Made by a program: the position numbers and the translations under genes. This document shows, piece by piece, positions 10,929 to 21,262 of a stretch of DNA of 64,000 nt (positions are counted from its first letter, which is position 1; every line of letters starts with the position of its first letter). Source of the stretch: Polynucleobacter sp. JS-Polo-80-F4 (GTDB lineage Bacteria; Pseudomonadota; Gammaproteobacteria; Burkholderiales; Burkholderiaceae); NCBI RefSeq assembly GCF_018881965.1, contig NZ_JACVPI010000001.1, positions 874,018-938,017 on the forward strand, written 5' to 3'. The notes below the pieces were generated by a model. It saw only the letters and a program-made list of their open reading frames with translations, made no database searches and was not told the origin of the DNA.

Positions 10929-11756
10929 ATGGGACAAAAGATAAACCCAACCGGATTCCGACTCGCGGTAACGAAGAATTGGACATCAAAGTGGTATGCA
11001 AACAATACTGACTTCGCAAAGATGTTGAAAGAGGACGTAGATGTCCGCATCTATCTGAAGAAGAAGTTGAAGAACGCATCTGTAAGCAAAGTAGTTATCG
11101 AGCGTCCTGCAAAGAATGCCCGTATCACTATCTATAGCTCACGTCCAGGTGTTGTAATCGGTAAAAAAGGCGAAGATATTGAAGTGCTCCGCCGCGAATT
11201 GCAAAAGCGTATGGGTGTTCCAGTTCACGTGAATATCGAAGAAATTCGTAAGCCTGAAGTTGATGCGCAATTGATCGCTGACTCAATTACTCAGCAGCTC
11301 GAAAAACGTATCATGTTCCGTCGTGCGATGAAGCGTGCAATGCAAAATGCAATGCGCCTTGGCGCACAAGGCATCAAGATCATGTCATCAGGTCGTTTGA
11401 ATGGTGCTGAGATTGCTCGTCGCGAATGGTACCGTGAAGGTCGCGTTCCACTTCATACATTGAAGGCGGATATCGATTACGCAACTTCCGAAGCTGAAAC
11501 TACATACGGCATCATCGGCGTAAAAGTTTGGGTATACAAAGGCGATACATTGGGTCGTGGTGCAGAAGCTCAAGTAGCTGCTCCATCTGCTGAACCAGCT
11601 GCCGAAGAAAAGAAAACTCGTCGTGCTCCAAGTAAGACAGCTGCTCGTAAACCAGCTGCTGGCACAGACAAGCCATTAGTTGCTGCTAAACCAGCAGTAA
11701 AGCGTGTGCGTAAGGTTGAAACACCGGCCGCAGATACGCAGAAGTCAGGAGAGTAA
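10929..11756 (+). CDS. rpsC: 30S ribosomal protein S3
   Basis: mRNA-entry-channel protein of the 30S subunit, 275 residues. A KH domain ([17 protein letters not shown]) precedes the S3 C-terminal domain ([19 protein letters not shown]). The tail after about residue 215 is a low-complexity Ala/Pro/Lys-rich extension, longer than in E. coli S3 (233 residues); such tails are common in Burkholderiales. It lies 8 bases after rplV and 2 before rplP. Confidence 0.98.
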   Translation: MGQKINPTGFRLAVTKNWTSKWYANNTDFAKMLKEDVDVRIYLKKKLKNASVSKVVIERPAKNARITIYSSRPGVVIGKKGEDIEVLRRELQKRMGVPVHVNIEEIRKPEVDAQLIADSITQQLEKRIMFRRAMKRAMQNAMRLGAQGIKIMSSGRLNGAEIARREWYREGRVPLHTLKADIDYATSEAETTYGIIGVKVWVYKGDTLGRGAEAQVAAPSAEPAAEEKKTRRAPSKTAARKPAAGTDKPLVAAKPAVKRVRKVETPAADTQKSGE

Positions 11757-11758
11757 GC

Positions 11759-12172
11759 ATGCTACAACCAAAGCGTCGCAAGTATCGTAAGGAACAAAAA
11801 GGCCGTAATACCGGCGTGGCAACACGTGGTAGTTCAGTAGCCTTTGGTGACTTTGGATTGAAGGCCGTTGGCCGTGGTCGTTTGACTGCTCGCCAAATCG
11901 AGTCAGCACGTCGTGCAATGACTCGTCACATTAAACGTGGTGGCCGTATTTGGATTCGCATTTTCCCAGATAAGCCAATTTCACAAAAACCTGCTGAAGT
12001 ACGTATGGGTAACGGTAAAGGTAATCCAGAGTACTACGTAGCTGAAATTCAACCAGGCAAAGTGCTTTACGAGATGGACGGTGTTGATGAGCAATTGGCG
12101 CGCGAAGCTTTCAAGCTTGCTGCTGCTAAGTTGCCTTTACAGACCACTTTCGTGATTCGCCACTTAGGTTGA
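11759..12172 (+). CDS. rplP: 50S ribosomal protein L16
   Basis: Late-assembly protein near the A site of the large subunit. It has 137 residues, starting [17 protein letters not shown], with [16 protein letters not shown] and the [15 protein letters not shown] segment. The rpmC reading frame is open across its stop, but the real rpmC start lies downstream. Confidence 0.98.
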   Translation: MLQPKRRKYRKEQKGRNTGVATRGSSVAFGDFGLKAVGRGRLTARQIESARRAMTRHIKRGGRIWIRIFPDKPISQKPAEVRMGNGKGNPEYYVAEIQPGKVLYEMDGVDEQLAREAFKLAAAKLPLQTTFVIRHLG

Positions 12173-12186
12173 TCGGGATAGAGATT

Positions 12187-12381
12187 ATGAAAAATACAGA
12201 ATTAGCTTCAAAAGATCTGACAGCTTTAAATGCAGAGTTAACCGAGTTGCTTAAGACCGGTTTCAAGCTCCGCATGCAAAAAGGCACTCAGCAACTCACA
12301 AATACCAGCCAATTGGGTAAAAATAAGCGCGACATCGCTCGTGTGAAGACTTTTATCGCCCAAAAGACTGCACAGAAATAA
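12187..12381 (+). CDS. rpmC: 50S ribosomal protein L29
   Basis: Small helical protein at the tunnel exit. Started at the ATG at 12187 it has 64 residues ([20 protein letters not shown]), the family size. The open frame extends to a TTG at 12169 inside rplP, which I reject. It contains the [16 protein letters not shown] helix and the conserved RDIARVKT segment. Confidence 0.95.
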   Translation: MKNTELASKDLTALNAELTELLKTGFKLRMQKGTQQLTNTSQLGKNKRDIARVKTFIAQKTAQK

Positions 12382-12393
12382 GGAAAAAGGGAT

Positions 12394-12663
12394 ATGACAG
12401 AATTATCTAAACCCTTGCGCCGCACCCTAGTGGGCCGTGTTGTTAGCGACAAAATGCAAAAAACTGTGACGGTGTTGGTTGAGCGTCAAGTTAAGCATCC
12501 AGTGATTGGTAAGTACGTTGGCCAGTCCAAAAAGTACCATGCTCATGACGAAGCTGGCACATACAAGATGGGTGATACCGTTGAAATTGCTGAATCTAAG
12601 CCAATTTCACGCACTAAATCTTGGGTTGTGACCCGTTTAGTTGAGGCTTCAAAGGGTATTTAA
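12394..12663 (+). CDS. rpsQ: 30S ribosomal protein S17
   Basis: Primary 16S rRNA-binding OB-fold protein. It has 89 residues with [19 protein letters not shown] and the conserved HDE-containing loop. Last gene of the S10 cluster. It is followed by a possible terminator and by the leader of the spc cluster. Confidence 0.98.
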   Translation: MTELSKPLRRTLVGRVVSDKMQKTVTVLVERQVKHPVIGKYVGQSKKYHAHDEAGTYKMGDTVEIAESKPISRTKSWVVTRLVEASKGI

Positions 12664-12672
12664 AGAAATATT

Positions 12673-12710
12673 AGGGATTTTGGCGAAGTTTCTTCCCAAA
12701 TCCCTGTTTT
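12673..12710 (+). terminator. Possible weak terminator after rpsQ
   Basis: AGGGATTT (12673-12680) pairs with AAATCCCT (12698-12705); two more G-C pairs form inside after one mismatch. It is followed by GTTTT. The short T-run and 17-base loop suggest partial termination at most. Confidence 0.45.
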
Positions 12711-12722
12711 ACGTAGTAGAAT
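12693..12722 (+). promoter_or_regulatory. Candidate promoter of the spc cluster (rplN)
   Basis: TTCCCA (12693-12698), an 18-bp spacer and TAGAAT (12717-12722). The -10 box is identical to those of the rpsL and rplC promoters; the -35 matches at four of six. It overlaps the 3' arm of the preceding stem. Confidence 0.5.
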
Positions 12723-12727
12723 AGAAG

Positions 12728-12795
12728 GCTTCTCTGGTTTTATTGGAGAAGCAGTGTTTTTCATTAATTCCGGGTTTTAGCTTTCGTTAAAACCC
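12728..12795 (+). promoter_or_regulatory. Two-hairpin leader of rplN, possible attenuator
   Basis: First stem: GCTTCTC (12728-12734) with GAGAAGC (12746-12752), followed 4 bases later by five T, which resembles an intrinsic terminator. Second stem: GGGTTTTA (12772-12779) with TAAAACCC (12788-12795), with a G-T pair inside and a CTTTCG loop. Both lie between the candidate promoter and rplN, so they would be in the 5' leader. Confidence 0.45.
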
Positions 12796-12846
12796 ATAGA
12801 CGGAACCAAGACTGTTTGCCTTTGGCCAATAAGTTGGGGATTAGAA

Positions 12847-13215
12847 ATGATACAAACCGAAAGTAGATTACAGGTTGCCGATAACACAGGCGCCAGTGAA
12901 GTTTTGTGCATCAAGGTATTGGGCGGCTCTAAGCGTCGTTACGCCAGTATCGGTGATGTCATTAAAGTGACTGTAAAGTCCGCTGCTCCACGTGGCCGTG
13001 TAAAAAAAGGTGACATTTATAACGCCGTAGTAGTGAGAACTGCTAAGGGTGTTCGCCGTCCAGATGGTTCATTGATTAAGTTCGATGGCAACGCTGCGGT
13101 ATTGCTCAACGCTAAGTTAGAGCCAATTGGCACACGTATCTTTGGACCAGTGACGCGCGAGTTGCGTACTGAAAAGTTCATGAAGATCGTTTCTCTCGCC
13201 CCCGAAGTTATTTAA
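12847..13215 (+). CDS. rplN: 50S ribosomal protein L14
   Basis: Large-subunit protein at the subunit interface. It has 122 residues, starting [16 protein letters not shown], with [19 protein letters not shown]. First gene of the spc cluster, preceded by GGGGA and a structured leader of about 120 nt. It lies 9 bases before rplX. Confidence 0.98.
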   Translation: MIQTESRLQVADNTGASEVLCIKVLGGSKRRYASIGDVIKVTVKSAAPRGRVKKGDIYNAVVVRTAKGVRRPDGSLIKFDGNAAVLLNAKLEPIGTRIFGPVTRELRTEKFMKIVSLAPEVI

Positions 13216-13224
13216 GAGGCTGAT

Positions 13225-13533
13225 ATGAAAAAGATTCGTAAAGGTGATTCAGTAGTTCTGTTGACTGGCCGCGATAAGGGCAAGCAAGGAACTGTTACGG
13301 CCGTTCTCGAGAACAAGTTAGTGATCGAAGGCGTAAACATTTATAAAAAGAGCGTTAAGCCAAATCCAGCAGCCGGTGTTACTGGCGGCATGATTGACAA
13401 GACGATGCCTGTTCACATTTCTAATGTGGCTGTGGTTGACGGTAACGGCAAACCATCACGTGTTGGTATCAAACTCGTGGACGGTAAAAAGCAACGTTTC
13501 CTCAAAACCACTGGCGCAACTTTAAGCGCATAA
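13225..13533 (+). CDS. rplX: 50S ribosomal protein L24
   Basis: Assembly-initiator protein of the large subunit. It has 102 residues with the KOW motif [15 protein letters not shown] near residues 10-24. It is in the standard rplN-rplX-rplE order, 16 bases before rplE. Confidence 0.98.
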   Translation: MKKIRKGDSVVLLTGRDKGKQGTVTAVLENKLVIEGVNIYKKSVKPNPAAGVTGGMIDKTMPVHISNVAVVDGNGKPSRVGIKLVDGKKQRFLKTTGATLSA

Positions 13534-13549
13534 GGGGCACGGAGAAATT

Positions 13550-14092
13550 ATGAGCACACGTTTTCAAGAACACTATCAAGCTAAAGTTGTTGCTGATTTG
13601 ATCGCCAAATTTGGTTACAAGTCAGTAATGGAAGTTCCGCGTATCACTAAGGTAACCCTGAACATGGGCTTAGGCGACGCAGTGAACGACAAGAAAATTA
13701 TCGAAAATGCAGTTGGTGATTTAACTAAAGTTGCGGGCCAAAAGCCAGTTGTAACTAAAGCGAAAAAAGCGATTGCAGGCTTCAAGATTCGTCAAGGCTA
13801 CCCAATCGGTGCCATGGTGACATTGCGTGGTGCACGCATGTACGAATTCTTGGATCGTTTCGTTACTGTTGCATTGCCACGCGTACGCGACTTCCGCGGT
13901 ATTTCTGGTAAAGCATTTGACGGCCGTGGTAACTACAACATCGGCGTTAAAGAACAGATCATTTTCCCTGAAATCGAATACGACAAAATTGATGCCCTTC
14001 GTGGTCTCAATATCAGTATTACGACGACTGCTAAAACCGACGAAGAAGCAAAAGCTTTGTTGGCAGCATTCAAATTCCCTTTCCGCAATTAA
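13550..14092 (+). CDS. rplE: 50S ribosomal protein L5
   Basis: 5S rRNA-binding protein of the central protuberance. It has 180 residues with the family signature [16 protein letters not shown] near 28-42 and [18 protein letters not shown]. It lies 9 bases before rpsN. In E. coli the S8 repressor site is at the rplX-rplE boundary; I see no obvious conserved structure in the 16-base gap here. Confidence 0.98.
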   Translation: MSTRFQEHYQAKVVADLIAKFGYKSVMEVPRITKVTLNMGLGDAVNDKKIIENAVGDLTKVAGQKPVVTKAKKAIAGFKIRQGYPIGAMVTLRGARMYEFLDRFVTVALPRVRDFRGISGKAFDGRGNYNIGVKEQIIFPEIEYDKIDALRGLNISITTTAKTDEEAKALLAAFKFPFRN

Positions 14093-14101
14093 GAGGCTAA
14101 C

Positions 14102-14407
14102 GTGGCAAAACTATCCCTAATTGAGCGCGAGAATAAGCGCGCAAAAACTGTAGAGAAGTACGCTGTAAAGCGTGCCGAACTCAAAGCGATCATTGCTGAT
14201 CAATCACGCAGCGATGAAGAGCGCTATGAAGCTCGCTTGAAGCTACAGGCACTTCCACGTAACGCAAGCCCGATTCGTCAAAGAAATCGTTGTTCATTAA
14301 CCGGTCGCCCACGTGGCACATTCCGCAAGTTCGGTTTGGCTCGTAGCAAGATTCGTGAAATCGCCTTCCGTGGCGAAATCCCCGGTTTAACCAAGGCCAG
14401 CTGGTAA
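14102..14407 (+). CDS. rpsN: 30S ribosomal protein S14 (zinc-free form)
   Basis: Small-subunit head protein. It has 101 residues with a GTG start ([20 protein letters not shown]). The C-terminal [21 protein letters not shown] carries a single Cys, so this is the long form without the four-cysteine zinc site. Start and length agree with betaproteobacterial homologues. Confidence 0.97.
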   Translation: MAKLSLIERENKRAKTVEKYAVKRAELKAIIADQSRSDEERYEARLKLQALPRNASPIRQRNRCSLTGRPRGTFRKFGLARSKIREIAFRGEIPGLTKASW

Positions 14408-14431
14408 GCGGCGAAAGAATTAGGAGAACTC

Positions 14432-14827
14432 ATGAGTATCAGCGATCCAATCGCCGACATGTTGACAAGGATCCGCAATGCGCAAGCAGTGCAGAAACCC
14501 GTAGTCTTGATGCCGTCGTCAAAAGTAAAAGTAGCCATCGCAAAAGTTTTGCAAGATGAAGGCTATATCGAAAGTTTTGAAATCAAAGGTGAAGCAGCTA
14601 AGCCAGTGCTACACATCGATCTCAAATACTATGCAGGCCGTCCTGTTATTGAGCGTATTGACCGTGTATCAACACCAAGTCTACGTATCTATAAAGGCCG
14701 TCATGACATTCCAGAGGTAATGAATGGCTTGGGCATTGCAATTATTTCAACCCCTCAAGGCGTAATGACAGACCGTAAAGCACGTGCAACAGGCGTGGGC
14801 GGCGAAGTTATTTGCTACGTAGCTTAA
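14432..14827 (+). CDS. rpsH: 30S ribosomal protein S8
   Basis: Primary 16S rRNA-binding protein and, in E. coli, repressor of the spc operon. It has 131 residues, starting [18 protein letters not shown], and ends with the conserved [12 protein letters not shown] good ribosome-binding site (AGGAGA) lies upstream. Confidence 0.98.
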
Positions 14828-14837
14828 GGAGCGAAAT

Positions 14838-15371
14838 ATGTCCCGCGTAGGTAAATCACCAATTACAGTTCCTAAAGGCGCTGAAATCAGCATCAACGGT
14901 GCAAATGTTACTGTTAAAGGCCCATTGGGTACTTTGACACACAACTTGCATCCTTCTGTTGGTTTGAAACAAGAAGATGGCGTATTGACAGTTGTTTTAA
15001 ATAACGACTCACCAGAAGCTGGTGCACAGTCAGGTACAGCACGTGCTTTGGTTAATAACATGGTTGTTGGCGTAACTGCTGGCTTTGAGCGCAAGCTCAG
15101 CTTGGTAGGCGTTGGTTACCGTGCTGCTGCTCAAGGCGAAACATTGAAATTGCAGTTAGGTTTCTCACACGACATTATTTACAACCTGCCAAAGGGCGTA
15201 AAGGCTGAGACTCCTACTCAAACTGAAATCATTATCAAAGGTTCCAACAAGCAGCAAGTTGGCCAGGTCGCAGCTGAAGTTCGCGCATACCGTTCACCAG
15301 AGCCATACAAAGGCAAGGGTGTTCGCTACGTGGATGAGGTTGTGCATCTGAAAGAAACTAAGAAGAAGTAA
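14838..15371 (+). CDS. rplF: 50S ribosomal protein L6
   Basis: Large-subunit protein near the factor-binding site. It has 177 residues made of two similar domains, with the C-terminal signature [16 protein letters not shown]. Ribosome-binding site AAGGAG; 10 bases after rpsH. Confidence 0.98.
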   Translation: MSRVGKSPITVPKGAEISINGANVTVKGPLGTLTHNLHPSVGLKQEDGVLTVVLNNDSPEAGAQSGTARALVNNMVVGVTAGFERKLSLVGVGYRAAAQGETLKLQLGFSHDIIYNLPKGVKAETPTQTEIIIKGSNKQQVGQVAAEVRAYRSPEPYKGKGVRYVDEVVHLKETKKK

Positions 15372-15384
15372 GCGAGATTAGAAA

Positions 15385-15738
15385 ATGAATAAAGACGAAT
15401 CCAGACAAAGACGTGCTAGGCAGACTCGTATTCGCATTGCCGAAGCATTGGCAAATCGCTTAACAGTTATCCGTAGCAATACCCATATTTCTGCACAGGT
15501 TTATAGCCCATGCGGAACCAAGGTTGTAGCAGCTGCTTCAACAATGGAAAAAGATTTGCGCCAAGCGATCAAAAACGGCGGCAACGCTGAAGCGGCTAAA
15601 CAAATTGGCAAGTTAGTTGCTGAGCGTGCTGTTAAGGCAGGCGTTGTTGATGTTGCGTTTGATCGTTCCGGACATCGTTACCACGGCCGTATTAAGGCCT
15701 TAGCTGAAGCTGCGCGTGAAGCCGGCCTGAAGTTCTAA
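15385..15738 (+). CDS. rplR: 50S ribosomal protein L18
   Basis: 5S rRNA-binding protein. It has 117 residues with a basic N-terminus ([18 protein letters not shown]) and the [21 protein letters not shown]-terminus typical of the family. It lies between rplF and rpsE. Confidence 0.98.
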   Translation: MNKDESRQRRARQTRIRIAEALANRLTVIRSNTHISAQVYSPCGTKVVAAASTMEKDLRQAIKNGGNAEAAKQIGKLVAERAVKAGVVDVAFDRSGHRYHGRIKALAEAAREAGLKF

Positions 15739-15756
15739 AAGGGTTTAGGAAAAAAC

Positions 15757-16275
15757 ATGGCAAAAATGCAAACTAAGATGCAAAACGAAGAGCGTGATGA
15801 TGGTCTTCGCGAGAAGATGATCGCTGTTAATCGTGTAACTAAAGTGGTTAAGGGTGGTCGTATTCTCGGCTTCGCTGCACTCACTGTAGTTGGCGATGGC
15901 GATGGCCGCATCGGCATGGGTAAAGGCAAATCAAAAGAAGTTCCAGTTGCTGTTCAAAAAGCAATGGATGAAGCTCGTCGCAAGATGATCAAAGTAACTT
16001 TGCGTAAAGGTACTTTGCAGCACACTGTTACTGGTCAGCACGGCGCGTCACGCGTTTTGATTTCACCAGCTAAAGACGGTACTGGAATTATTGCTGGCGG
16101 CCCAATGCGCGCAATTTTCGACGTAATGGGTGTAACTAACGTGGTTGCTAAGTCACTTGGCTCTACAAACCCATACAACTTGGTTCGTGCAACCATTGAT
16201 GGTTTGAGCAAGATGAGTACTCCTGCTGAGATTGCTGCTAAGCGCGGTAAGTCAGTTGAAGAGATTCTCGGCTAA
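15757..16275 (+). CDS. rpsE: 30S ribosomal protein S5
   Basis: Decoding-fidelity protein of the 30S subunit. It has 172 residues. The double-stranded RNA-binding-like N-terminal domain holds [19 protein letters not shown] and [11 protein letters not shown]. The C-terminal domain ends [11 protein letters not shown]. Confidence 0.98.
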   Translation: MAKMQTKMQNEERDDGLREKMIAVNRVTKVVKGGRILGFAALTVVGDGDGRIGMGKGKSKEVPVAVQKAMDEARRKMIKVTLRKGTLQHTVTGQHGASRVLISPAKDGTGIIAGGPMRAIFDVMGVTNVVAKSLGSTNPYNLVRATIDGLSKMSTPAEIAAKRGKSVEEILG

Positions 16276-16299
16276 GACCAAAAGATTAGGAATCTACAA

Positions 16300-16488
16300 A
16301 TGACAACATCTAACTCCAAACTCAAACTGCAATTAGTACGCAGTTTGATCGGTACACGCGAAAGCCACCGTGCAACTGTACGAGGCTTAGGCCTTCGTCG
16401 TATCAATTCAGTTTCTGAATTGGAAGACACTCCAGCTGTTCGCGGCATGATTAATAAAGTTTCTTATCTAGTTAAAGTCGTTGGCTAA
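16300..16488 (+). CDS. rpmD: 50S ribosomal protein L30
   Basis: Small large-subunit protein of 62 residues. It has the family core [20 protein letters not shown] and the terminal [11 protein letters not shown]. It lies 24 bases after rpsE and 27 before rplO. Confidence 0.97.
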   Translation: MTTSNSKLKLQLVRSLIGTRESHRATVRGLGLRRINSVSELEDTPAVRGMINKVSYLVKVVG

Positions 16489-16515
16489 TAACTAGCAAGT
16501 AAATAGGCGAAGAAT

Positions 16516-16956
16516 ATGCAACTCAACACAATTAAACCTGCAGAAGGCTCCAAGAAAAACCGTCGTCGCGTTGGTCGCGGCATTGGTTCTGGTCTTGGTA
16601 AAACTGCTGGCCGTGGTCACAAAGGTCAAAAATCCCGTTCTGGTGGTTTCCATAAGGTCGGATTTGAAGGCGGTCAGATGCCTATGTATCGTCGTTTGCC
16701 AAAACGCGGTTTCGTGTCTTTGACACGTCGTCACGTTGGTCAAATTACATTGAACGACTTAGCAAAAATCAACTTGCCAGAAGTAGACTTACTGGTATTG
16801 AGAGCTCATGGCTTTGCTGGTGAGCAAATCAATGCAGTTAAGGTTATCAAGACTGGCGAACTCAAGATTGCTGTAACCCTCAAGGGCATCACAGCAACTG
16901 CTGGCGCAAAAGCGGCTATTGAAGCGGCTGGCGGCAAATTGGTTGAATTGGTTTAA
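16516..16956 (+). CDS. rplO: 50S ribosomal protein L15
   Basis: Late-assembly large-subunit protein. It has 146 residues. The glycine- and basic-rich N-terminal arm ([20 protein letters not shown], near 18-37) is followed by [17 protein letters not shown]. It immediately precedes secY, the usual order. Confidence 0.98.
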   Translation: MQLNTIKPAEGSKKNRRRVGRGIGSGLGKTAGRGHKGQKSRSGGFHKVGFEGGQMPMYRRLPKRGFVSLTRRHVGQITLNDLAKINLPEVDLLVLRAHGFAGEQINAVKVIKTGELKIAVTLKGITATAGAKAAIEAAGGKLVELV

Positions 16957-16973
16957 TAAGTTTCCTAGTAGAT

Positions 16974-18311
16974 ATGGCATTAGCACCTACCAATAACGCA
17001 AACACTGCAGCAACAGGCGGCAAGTTTGGCGAATTAAGCCAACGCTTGATTTTCCTGGTGCTGGCTTTGCTCGTGTTCCGTTTGGGTGCTCATATTCCAG
17101 TCCCTGGAATTGATCCCGACCAGCTGGCACAGTTGTTCTCTGGCCAAAAAGACGGCATCTTGGGAATGTTTAACTTGTTCTCAGGTGGCGCCTTATCTCG
17201 TTTCACCGTATTTGCTTTGGGCATCATGCCGTATATCTCTGCATCGATCATCATGCAGTTGATGACAATTGTTGTGCCTTCTTTGGAGGCCTTGAAAAAA
17301 GAAGGTCAAGCAGGTCAACGCAAGGTTACCCAATACACCCGCTATGGCACAGTACTTTTGGCAACATTCCAAGCCTTAGGTATTTCTGTTGCGTTGCAAG
17401 CTCAGCCAGGTTTAGTAATTAATCCAGGCTTGATGTTTGAACTCAATACTGTAGTTACTTTAGTAACCGGCACAATGTTCCTCATGTGGCTTGGTGAACA
17501 AATTACTGAGCGTGGCCTTGGTAACGGTATCTCTATTATTATTTTTGGTGGCATTGTCTCTGGCCTGCCAAATGCGTTGGCAAGCTTGTTGGAATTGGTT
17601 CGTACTGGATCAATGAATATTATTTCTGCACTGCTCATCGTGGTTATTTGCGTAGCGGTGACTTATTTTGTGGTGTTTGTAGAGCGCGGTCAGCGCCGTA
17701 TCTTGGTGAACTACGCTAAGCGTCAAGTAGGCAACAAGATTTATGGTGGCCAGTCTTCTTACTTCCCATTGAAGTTAAATATGGCAGGCGTAATTCCTCC
17801 AATTTTTGCTTCATCGATTATTTTGTTCCCTGCGACAATTGCTGGCTGGTTTACATCAGGCGAGCCAACCAATATGTTCAGCAGAATTATTAAGGACTTG
17901 GCAGCTACATTGGCACCAGGCCAGCCGGTTTACACAATTTTGTATGCTGCAGCGATTATTTTCTTCTGTTTCTTCTATACCGCATTGGTATTTAACAGCC
18001 GTGAGACTGCTGAGAACTTGAAGAAGAGTGGCGCATTTGTTCCAGGTATTCGCCCGGGTGACCAAACAGCACGTTACATCGATAAGATCTTGGTGCGTTT
18101 GACTCTAGCTGGCTCTATTTATATGGTTCTGGTTTGCTTGTTACCAGAATTCTTGGTGTTGAAGTACAACGTGCCGTTTTATTTCGGCGGTACTTCATTG
18201 TTGATTATTGTTGTTGTTGCAATGGATTTCATGGCTCAAGTTCAGTCATTCGTGATGCAACAGCAGTATGGCTCTTTGATGAAGAAGGCCAATTTTAAGA
18301 TGGGCGCCTAA
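16974..18311 (+). CDS. secY: Sec translocon channel subunit SecY
   Basis: Central pore of the SecYEG protein-export channel in the inner membrane. It has 445 residues and the ten hydrophobic segments expected. The plug-region sequence [20 protein letters not shown] is present, as is the cytoplasmic loop 5 region with [18 protein letters not shown] that contacts SecA and the ribosome. It sits in the spc cluster, 4 bases before infA. Confidence 0.98.
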   Translation: MALAPTNNANTAATGGKFGELSQRLIFLVLALLVFRLGAHIPVPGIDPDQLAQLFSGQKDGILGMFNLFSGGALSRFTVFALGIMPYISASIIMQLMTIVVPSLEALKKEGQAGQRKVTQYTRYGTVLLATFQALGISVALQAQPGLVINPGLMFELNTVVTLVTGTMFLMWLGEQITERGLGNGISIIIFGGIVSGLPNALASLLELVRTGSMNIISALLIVVICVAVTYFVVFVERGQRRILVNYAKRQVGNKIYGGQSSYFPLKLNMAGVIPPIFASSIILFPATIAGWFTSGEPTNMFSRIIKDLAATLAPGQPVYTILYAAAIIFFCFFYTALVFNSRETAENLKKSGAFVPGIRPGDQTARYIDKILVRLTLAGSIYMVLVCLLPEFLVLKYNVPFYFGGTSLLIIVVVAMDFMAQVQSFVMQQQYGSLMKKANFKMGA

Positions 18312-18315
18312 CTGA

Positions 18316-18534
18316 ATGTCTAAAGACGATGTAATTCAGATGGCGGGAGAAGTTGTAGAGAATTTGCCGAACGCAATGTTTCGCGTGAAGCTGGAAAACG
18401 GACATGTGGTTCTAGGGCACATTTCCGGAAAGATGCGGATGCACTACATCCGAATTTTGCCGGGAGATAAGGTGACGGTGGAGATGACTCCTTACGACCT
18501 AACGCGCGCCAGAATCATTTTCCGAGCGAAGTAA
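18316..18534 (+). CDS. infA: Translation initiation factor IF-1
   Basis: OB-fold factor that occupies the 30S A site during initiation. It has 72 residues ([20 protein letters not shown]), ending with [13 protein letters not shown]. This is the usual spc-cluster copy between secY and rpmJ. Burkholderiales often carry a second infA elsewhere. Confidence 0.96.
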   Translation: MSKDDVIQMAGEVVENLPNAMFRVKLENGHVVLGHISGKMRMHYIRILPGDKVTVEMTPYDLTRARIIFRAK

Positions 18535-18569
18535 AGATTAAGTAGTACCTATTTTTTTAGAGGTGAGTT

Positions 18570-18686
18570 ATGAAAGTTTTAGCATCCGTTAAGTGTATTT
18601 GCAGAAATTGCAAGATCATTAAGCGCAAACGCGTTGTTCGCGTGATCTGTTCTTCAGACGCACGTCATAAGCAGCGTCAAGGCTGA
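18570..18686 (+). CDS. rpmJ: 50S ribosomal protein L36 (zinc-binding form)
   Basis: Smallest large-subunit protein, 38 residues: it starts [20 protein letters not shown] and ends [11 protein letters not shown]. The C11, C14, C27, H33 zinc ligands are all present, so it is the C+ form; Cys9 is extra. Ribosome-binding site GAGGTGA lies 3 bases before the ATG. It lies between infA and rpsM, the standard place. Confidence 0.95.
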   Translation: MKVLASVKCICRNCKIIKRKRVVRVICSSDARHKQRQG

Positions 18687-18710
18687 TCTGGTTAATTAAG
18701 AGGAAATCTC

Positions 18711-19076
18711 ATGGCACGTATCGCTGGGGTAAATATCCCAAATCATCAACATACTGTTATCGGTTTAACAGCAATTTTTGGCATTGGCACAACTCGTGCA
18801 CGCAAAATTTGTGAAACCACAGGTGTTGCTATCGACAAAAAAGTCAAAGACCTTACTGACGGTGACTTGGAAAAGTTGCGTGATGAAGTAGGTAAATTCA
18901 TTACCGAAGGTGACCTTCGTCGTGAAGTAACTATGAGCATCAAGCGTTTGATGGACTTAGGTTGCTACCGCGGTGTTCGTCATCGTAAGGGCTTGCCTGT
19001 ACGTGGTCAACGTACTAAGACTAATGCGCGTACCCGCAAGGGCCCACGCAAGTCTGGTGTGCAACTCAAGAAATAA
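18711..19076 (+). CDS. rpsM: 30S ribosomal protein S13
   Basis: Head protein that bridges to the large subunit. It has 121 residues ([20 protein letters not shown]) with [19 protein letters not shown] near 84-102. First gene of the alpha cluster, 24 bases after rpmJ with AAGAGGAAA as ribosome-binding site. Confidence 0.98.
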   Translation: MARIAGVNIPNHQHTVIGLTAIFGIGTTRARKICETTGVAIDKKVKDLTDGDLEKLRDEVGKFITEGDLRREVTMSIKRLMDLGCYRGVRHRKGLPVRGQRTKTNARTRKGPRKSGVQLKK

Positions 19077-19094
19077 TCAAGAAAGTTTATTGAC

Positions 19095-19502
19095 ATGGCA
19101 AAACAACAATCCGCTTCTGCAGCTTCACAGCGCGCACGCAAGAAGGTTAAAAAGAACGTTGCTGACGGTATTGCACACGTTCACGCTTCTTTTAATAACA
19201 CCATTATTACGATCACTGATCGCCAAGGTAATGCGCTTTCATGGGCAACATCTGGTGGACAGGGTTTTAAAGGTTCACGCAAATCAACACCTTTTGCTGC
19301 TCAGGTAGCTGCTGAAGTTGCTGGTAAAGCTGCTGTTGAATGCGGCATCAAGAACTTGGAAGTTCAGATCAAAGGCCCAGGCCCAGGTCGTGAATCAGCG
19401 GTTCGTGCATTGAACTCATTGGGCATCAAGATCACTGAGATTCAAGACGTTACTCCAGTTCCACACAATGGTTGCCGTCCTCCTAAGCGTCGTCGTATTT
19501 AA
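19095..19502 (+). CDS. rpsK: 30S ribosomal protein S11
   Basis: Platform protein of the 30S subunit. It has 135 residues, with [20 protein letters not shown] near 29-48 and the C-terminal [12 protein letters not shown]. It is followed by a 116-base gap with a strong hairpin before rpsD. Confidence 0.98.
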   Translation: MAKQQSASAASQRARKKVKKNVADGIAHVHASFNNTIITITDRQGNALSWATSGGQGFKGSRKSTPFAAQVAAEVAGKAAVECGIKNLEVQIKGPGPGRESAVRALNSLGIKITEIQDVTPVPHNGCRPPKRRRI

Positions 19503-19552
19503 GCTAGGAAGTTGGCAGTACAAGTTTTAGTAGTTTTTTATTAAAGCCCACT

Positions 19553-19576
19553 GTTCGCCCGATTTAAAGGGCGAAC
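19553..19576 (+). promoter_or_regulatory. Hairpin in the rpsD leader, candidate S4 site
   Basis: GTTCGCCC (19553-19560) and GGGCGAAC (19569-19576) form a perfect 8-bp stem with a GATTTAAA loop. No T-run follows. It lies 43 bases before the rpsD start codon. S4 is an autogenous repressor in E. coli and Bacillus, so an S4-binding leader is plausible; this is inference from position. Confidence 0.4.
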
Positions 19577-19618
19577 TCACCGCCGGTCGTAAGACTGCGG
19601 CAAAGAAAGGAAAGCATC

Positions 19619-20242
19619 GTGGCACGTTACTTAGGGCCTAAGGCCAAATTAGCTCGTCGGGAAGGTACCGACTTATTTTTAAAGAGCGCACGTCGCGCCC
19701 TGTCAGACAAGTGCAAGTTAGATACTAAGCCTGGTCAACATGGCCGTACATCTGGCTCAAGAACATCTGATTACGGTAATCAATTGCGTGAAAAGCAAAA
19801 GGTTAAGCGTATGTATGGAATTTTAGAGCGTCAGTTCCGTCGTTATTTCGCTGAAGCTGAGCGTCGTAAAGGTAATACCGGTTCGATGTTGCTTCAGTTG
19901 TTAGAGTCACGTCTTGATAACGTTGTTTATCGCATGGGCTTTGGTTCTACTCGTGCTGAAGCACGTCAGTTGGTTTCCCACTGCGCAATTTTGCTCAATG
20001 GTAACCCTGTAAATATTCCATCCATTCAGGTTAAACCTGGTGATGTAGTTGCTATTCGTGAAAAAGCGAAGAAGCAAGCGCGTATTACAGAATCATTGAA
20101 TTTGGTTGGACAAATGACTCCTGTTACTTGGGTTTCAGTTGATGCAGCTAAGCTCGAGGGAACATTTAAGCAAGTGCCTGACCGCGAAGATATTAGCGGT
20201 GAAATTAATGAAAGTTTGATCGTTGAATTGTATTCACGCTAA
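19619..20242 (+). CDS. rpsD: 30S ribosomal protein S4
   Basis: Primary 16S rRNA-binding protein that starts 30S assembly. It has 207 residues with a GTG start after AAAGGAAAG. The S4-type RNA-binding domain ([20 protein letters not shown], near 97-116) is complete. It lacks the N-terminal zinc cysteines of the C+ form, with only CKLD at 33. Confidence 0.98.
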   Translation: MARYLGPKAKLARREGTDLFLKSARRALSDKCKLDTKPGQHGRTSGSRTSDYGNQLREKQKVKRMYGILERQFRRYFAEAERRKGNTGSMLLQLLESRLDNVVYRMGFGSTRAEARQLVSHCAILLNGNPVNIPSIQVKPGDVVAIREKAKKQARITESLNLVGQMTPVTWVSVDAAKLEGTFKQVPDREDISGEINESLIVELYSR

Positions 20243-20265
20243 TTAGGCACTCTCAAGGAAAAAAT

Positions 20266-21246
20266 ATGCAAACAAATTTGCTCAAGCCAAAGATTATTTC
20301 TGTTGAAGCGCTTACCGCCAACCAAGCTAAGGTTGTTATGGAGCCGTTCGAGCGTGGCTATGGCCACACACTCGGAAATGCATTACGTCGCGTACTCTTG
20401 TCCTCGATGGTTGGTTATGCGCCAACTGAAGTAGCTATTGCTGGTGTTGTTCATGAGTACTCCACATTAGATGGAGTTCAAGAGGACGTAGTAAACCTCT
20501 TGTTGAACCTCAAAGGTATCGTATTTAAGTTGCAGTCGCGTGACGAAGTTACTATCAATTTGCGTAAAGAAGGCCCAGGCGTTGTTACAGCAAAAGATAT
20601 CGATTTGCCACATGATGTAGAAATCATGAACCCTGACCATGTGATTGCTCACTTGTCAGCTGGTGGTAAGTTGGACATGCAGATCAAGGTTGAAAAAGGC
20701 CGTGGTTATGTACCAGGTAACGTACGTCAGTACAGCGACGAAGCTACTAAGATCATTGGCCGTATTGTGTTGGATGCCTCATTCAGCCCAGTAAGCCGTG
20801 TTAGCTATGCTGTTGAATCTGCTCGTGTTGAGCAGCGTACCGACCTCGATCGTTTGGTAATGACTATCGAAACAAACGGTGTGTTATCTCCTGAAGAAGC
20901 TATTCGTCAAGCAGCTAGTATCTTGGTTGACCAATTGGTTGTATTCGCGGCCCTCGAAAGCAGCGAAGTTTCTGGTGATTTGGCACCAAGCCGCTCATCA
21001 ATGGTTGATCCAATGTTGATGCGTCCGGTTGATGATCTCGAGCTCACAGTTCGCTCTGCAAACTGCTTGAAGGCTGAGAACATTTACTACATCGGTGACT
21101 TGATTCAACGTACAGAGAATGAATTGTTGAAGACGCCTAATCTAGGTCGCAAATCTTTGAATGAAATTAAAGATGTTTTAGCGGCTCGTGGCTTAAGTCT
21201 TGGCATGAAACTCGAAAGCTGGCCTCCAGCTAACCTCGAGAAATAA
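20266..21246 (+). CDS. rpoA: RNA polymerase alpha subunit
   Basis: Assembly platform of RNA polymerase. It has 326 residues. The N-terminal dimerisation domain includes [20 protein letters not shown] near 26-45. The C-terminal domain that binds UP elements and activators includes [21 protein letters not shown]. It lies between rpsD and rplQ. Confidence 0.98.
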   Translation: MQTNLLKPKIISVEALTANQAKVVMEPFERGYGHTLGNALRRVLLSSMVGYAPTEVAIAGVVHEYSTLDGVQEDVVNLLLNLKGIVFKLQSRDEVTINLRKEGPGVVTAKDIDLPHDVEIMNPDHVIAHLSAGGKLDMQIKVEKGRGYVPGNVRQYSDEATKIIGRIVLDASFSPVSRVSYAVESARVEQRTDLDRLVMTIETNGVLSPEEAIRQAASILVDQLVVFAALESSEVSGDLAPSRSSMVDPMLMRPVDDLELTVRSANCLKAENIYYIGDLIQRTENELLKTPNLGRKSLNEIKDVLAARGLSLGMKLESWPPANLEK

Positions 21247-21262
21247 TTAGAAAGGAAGCATC

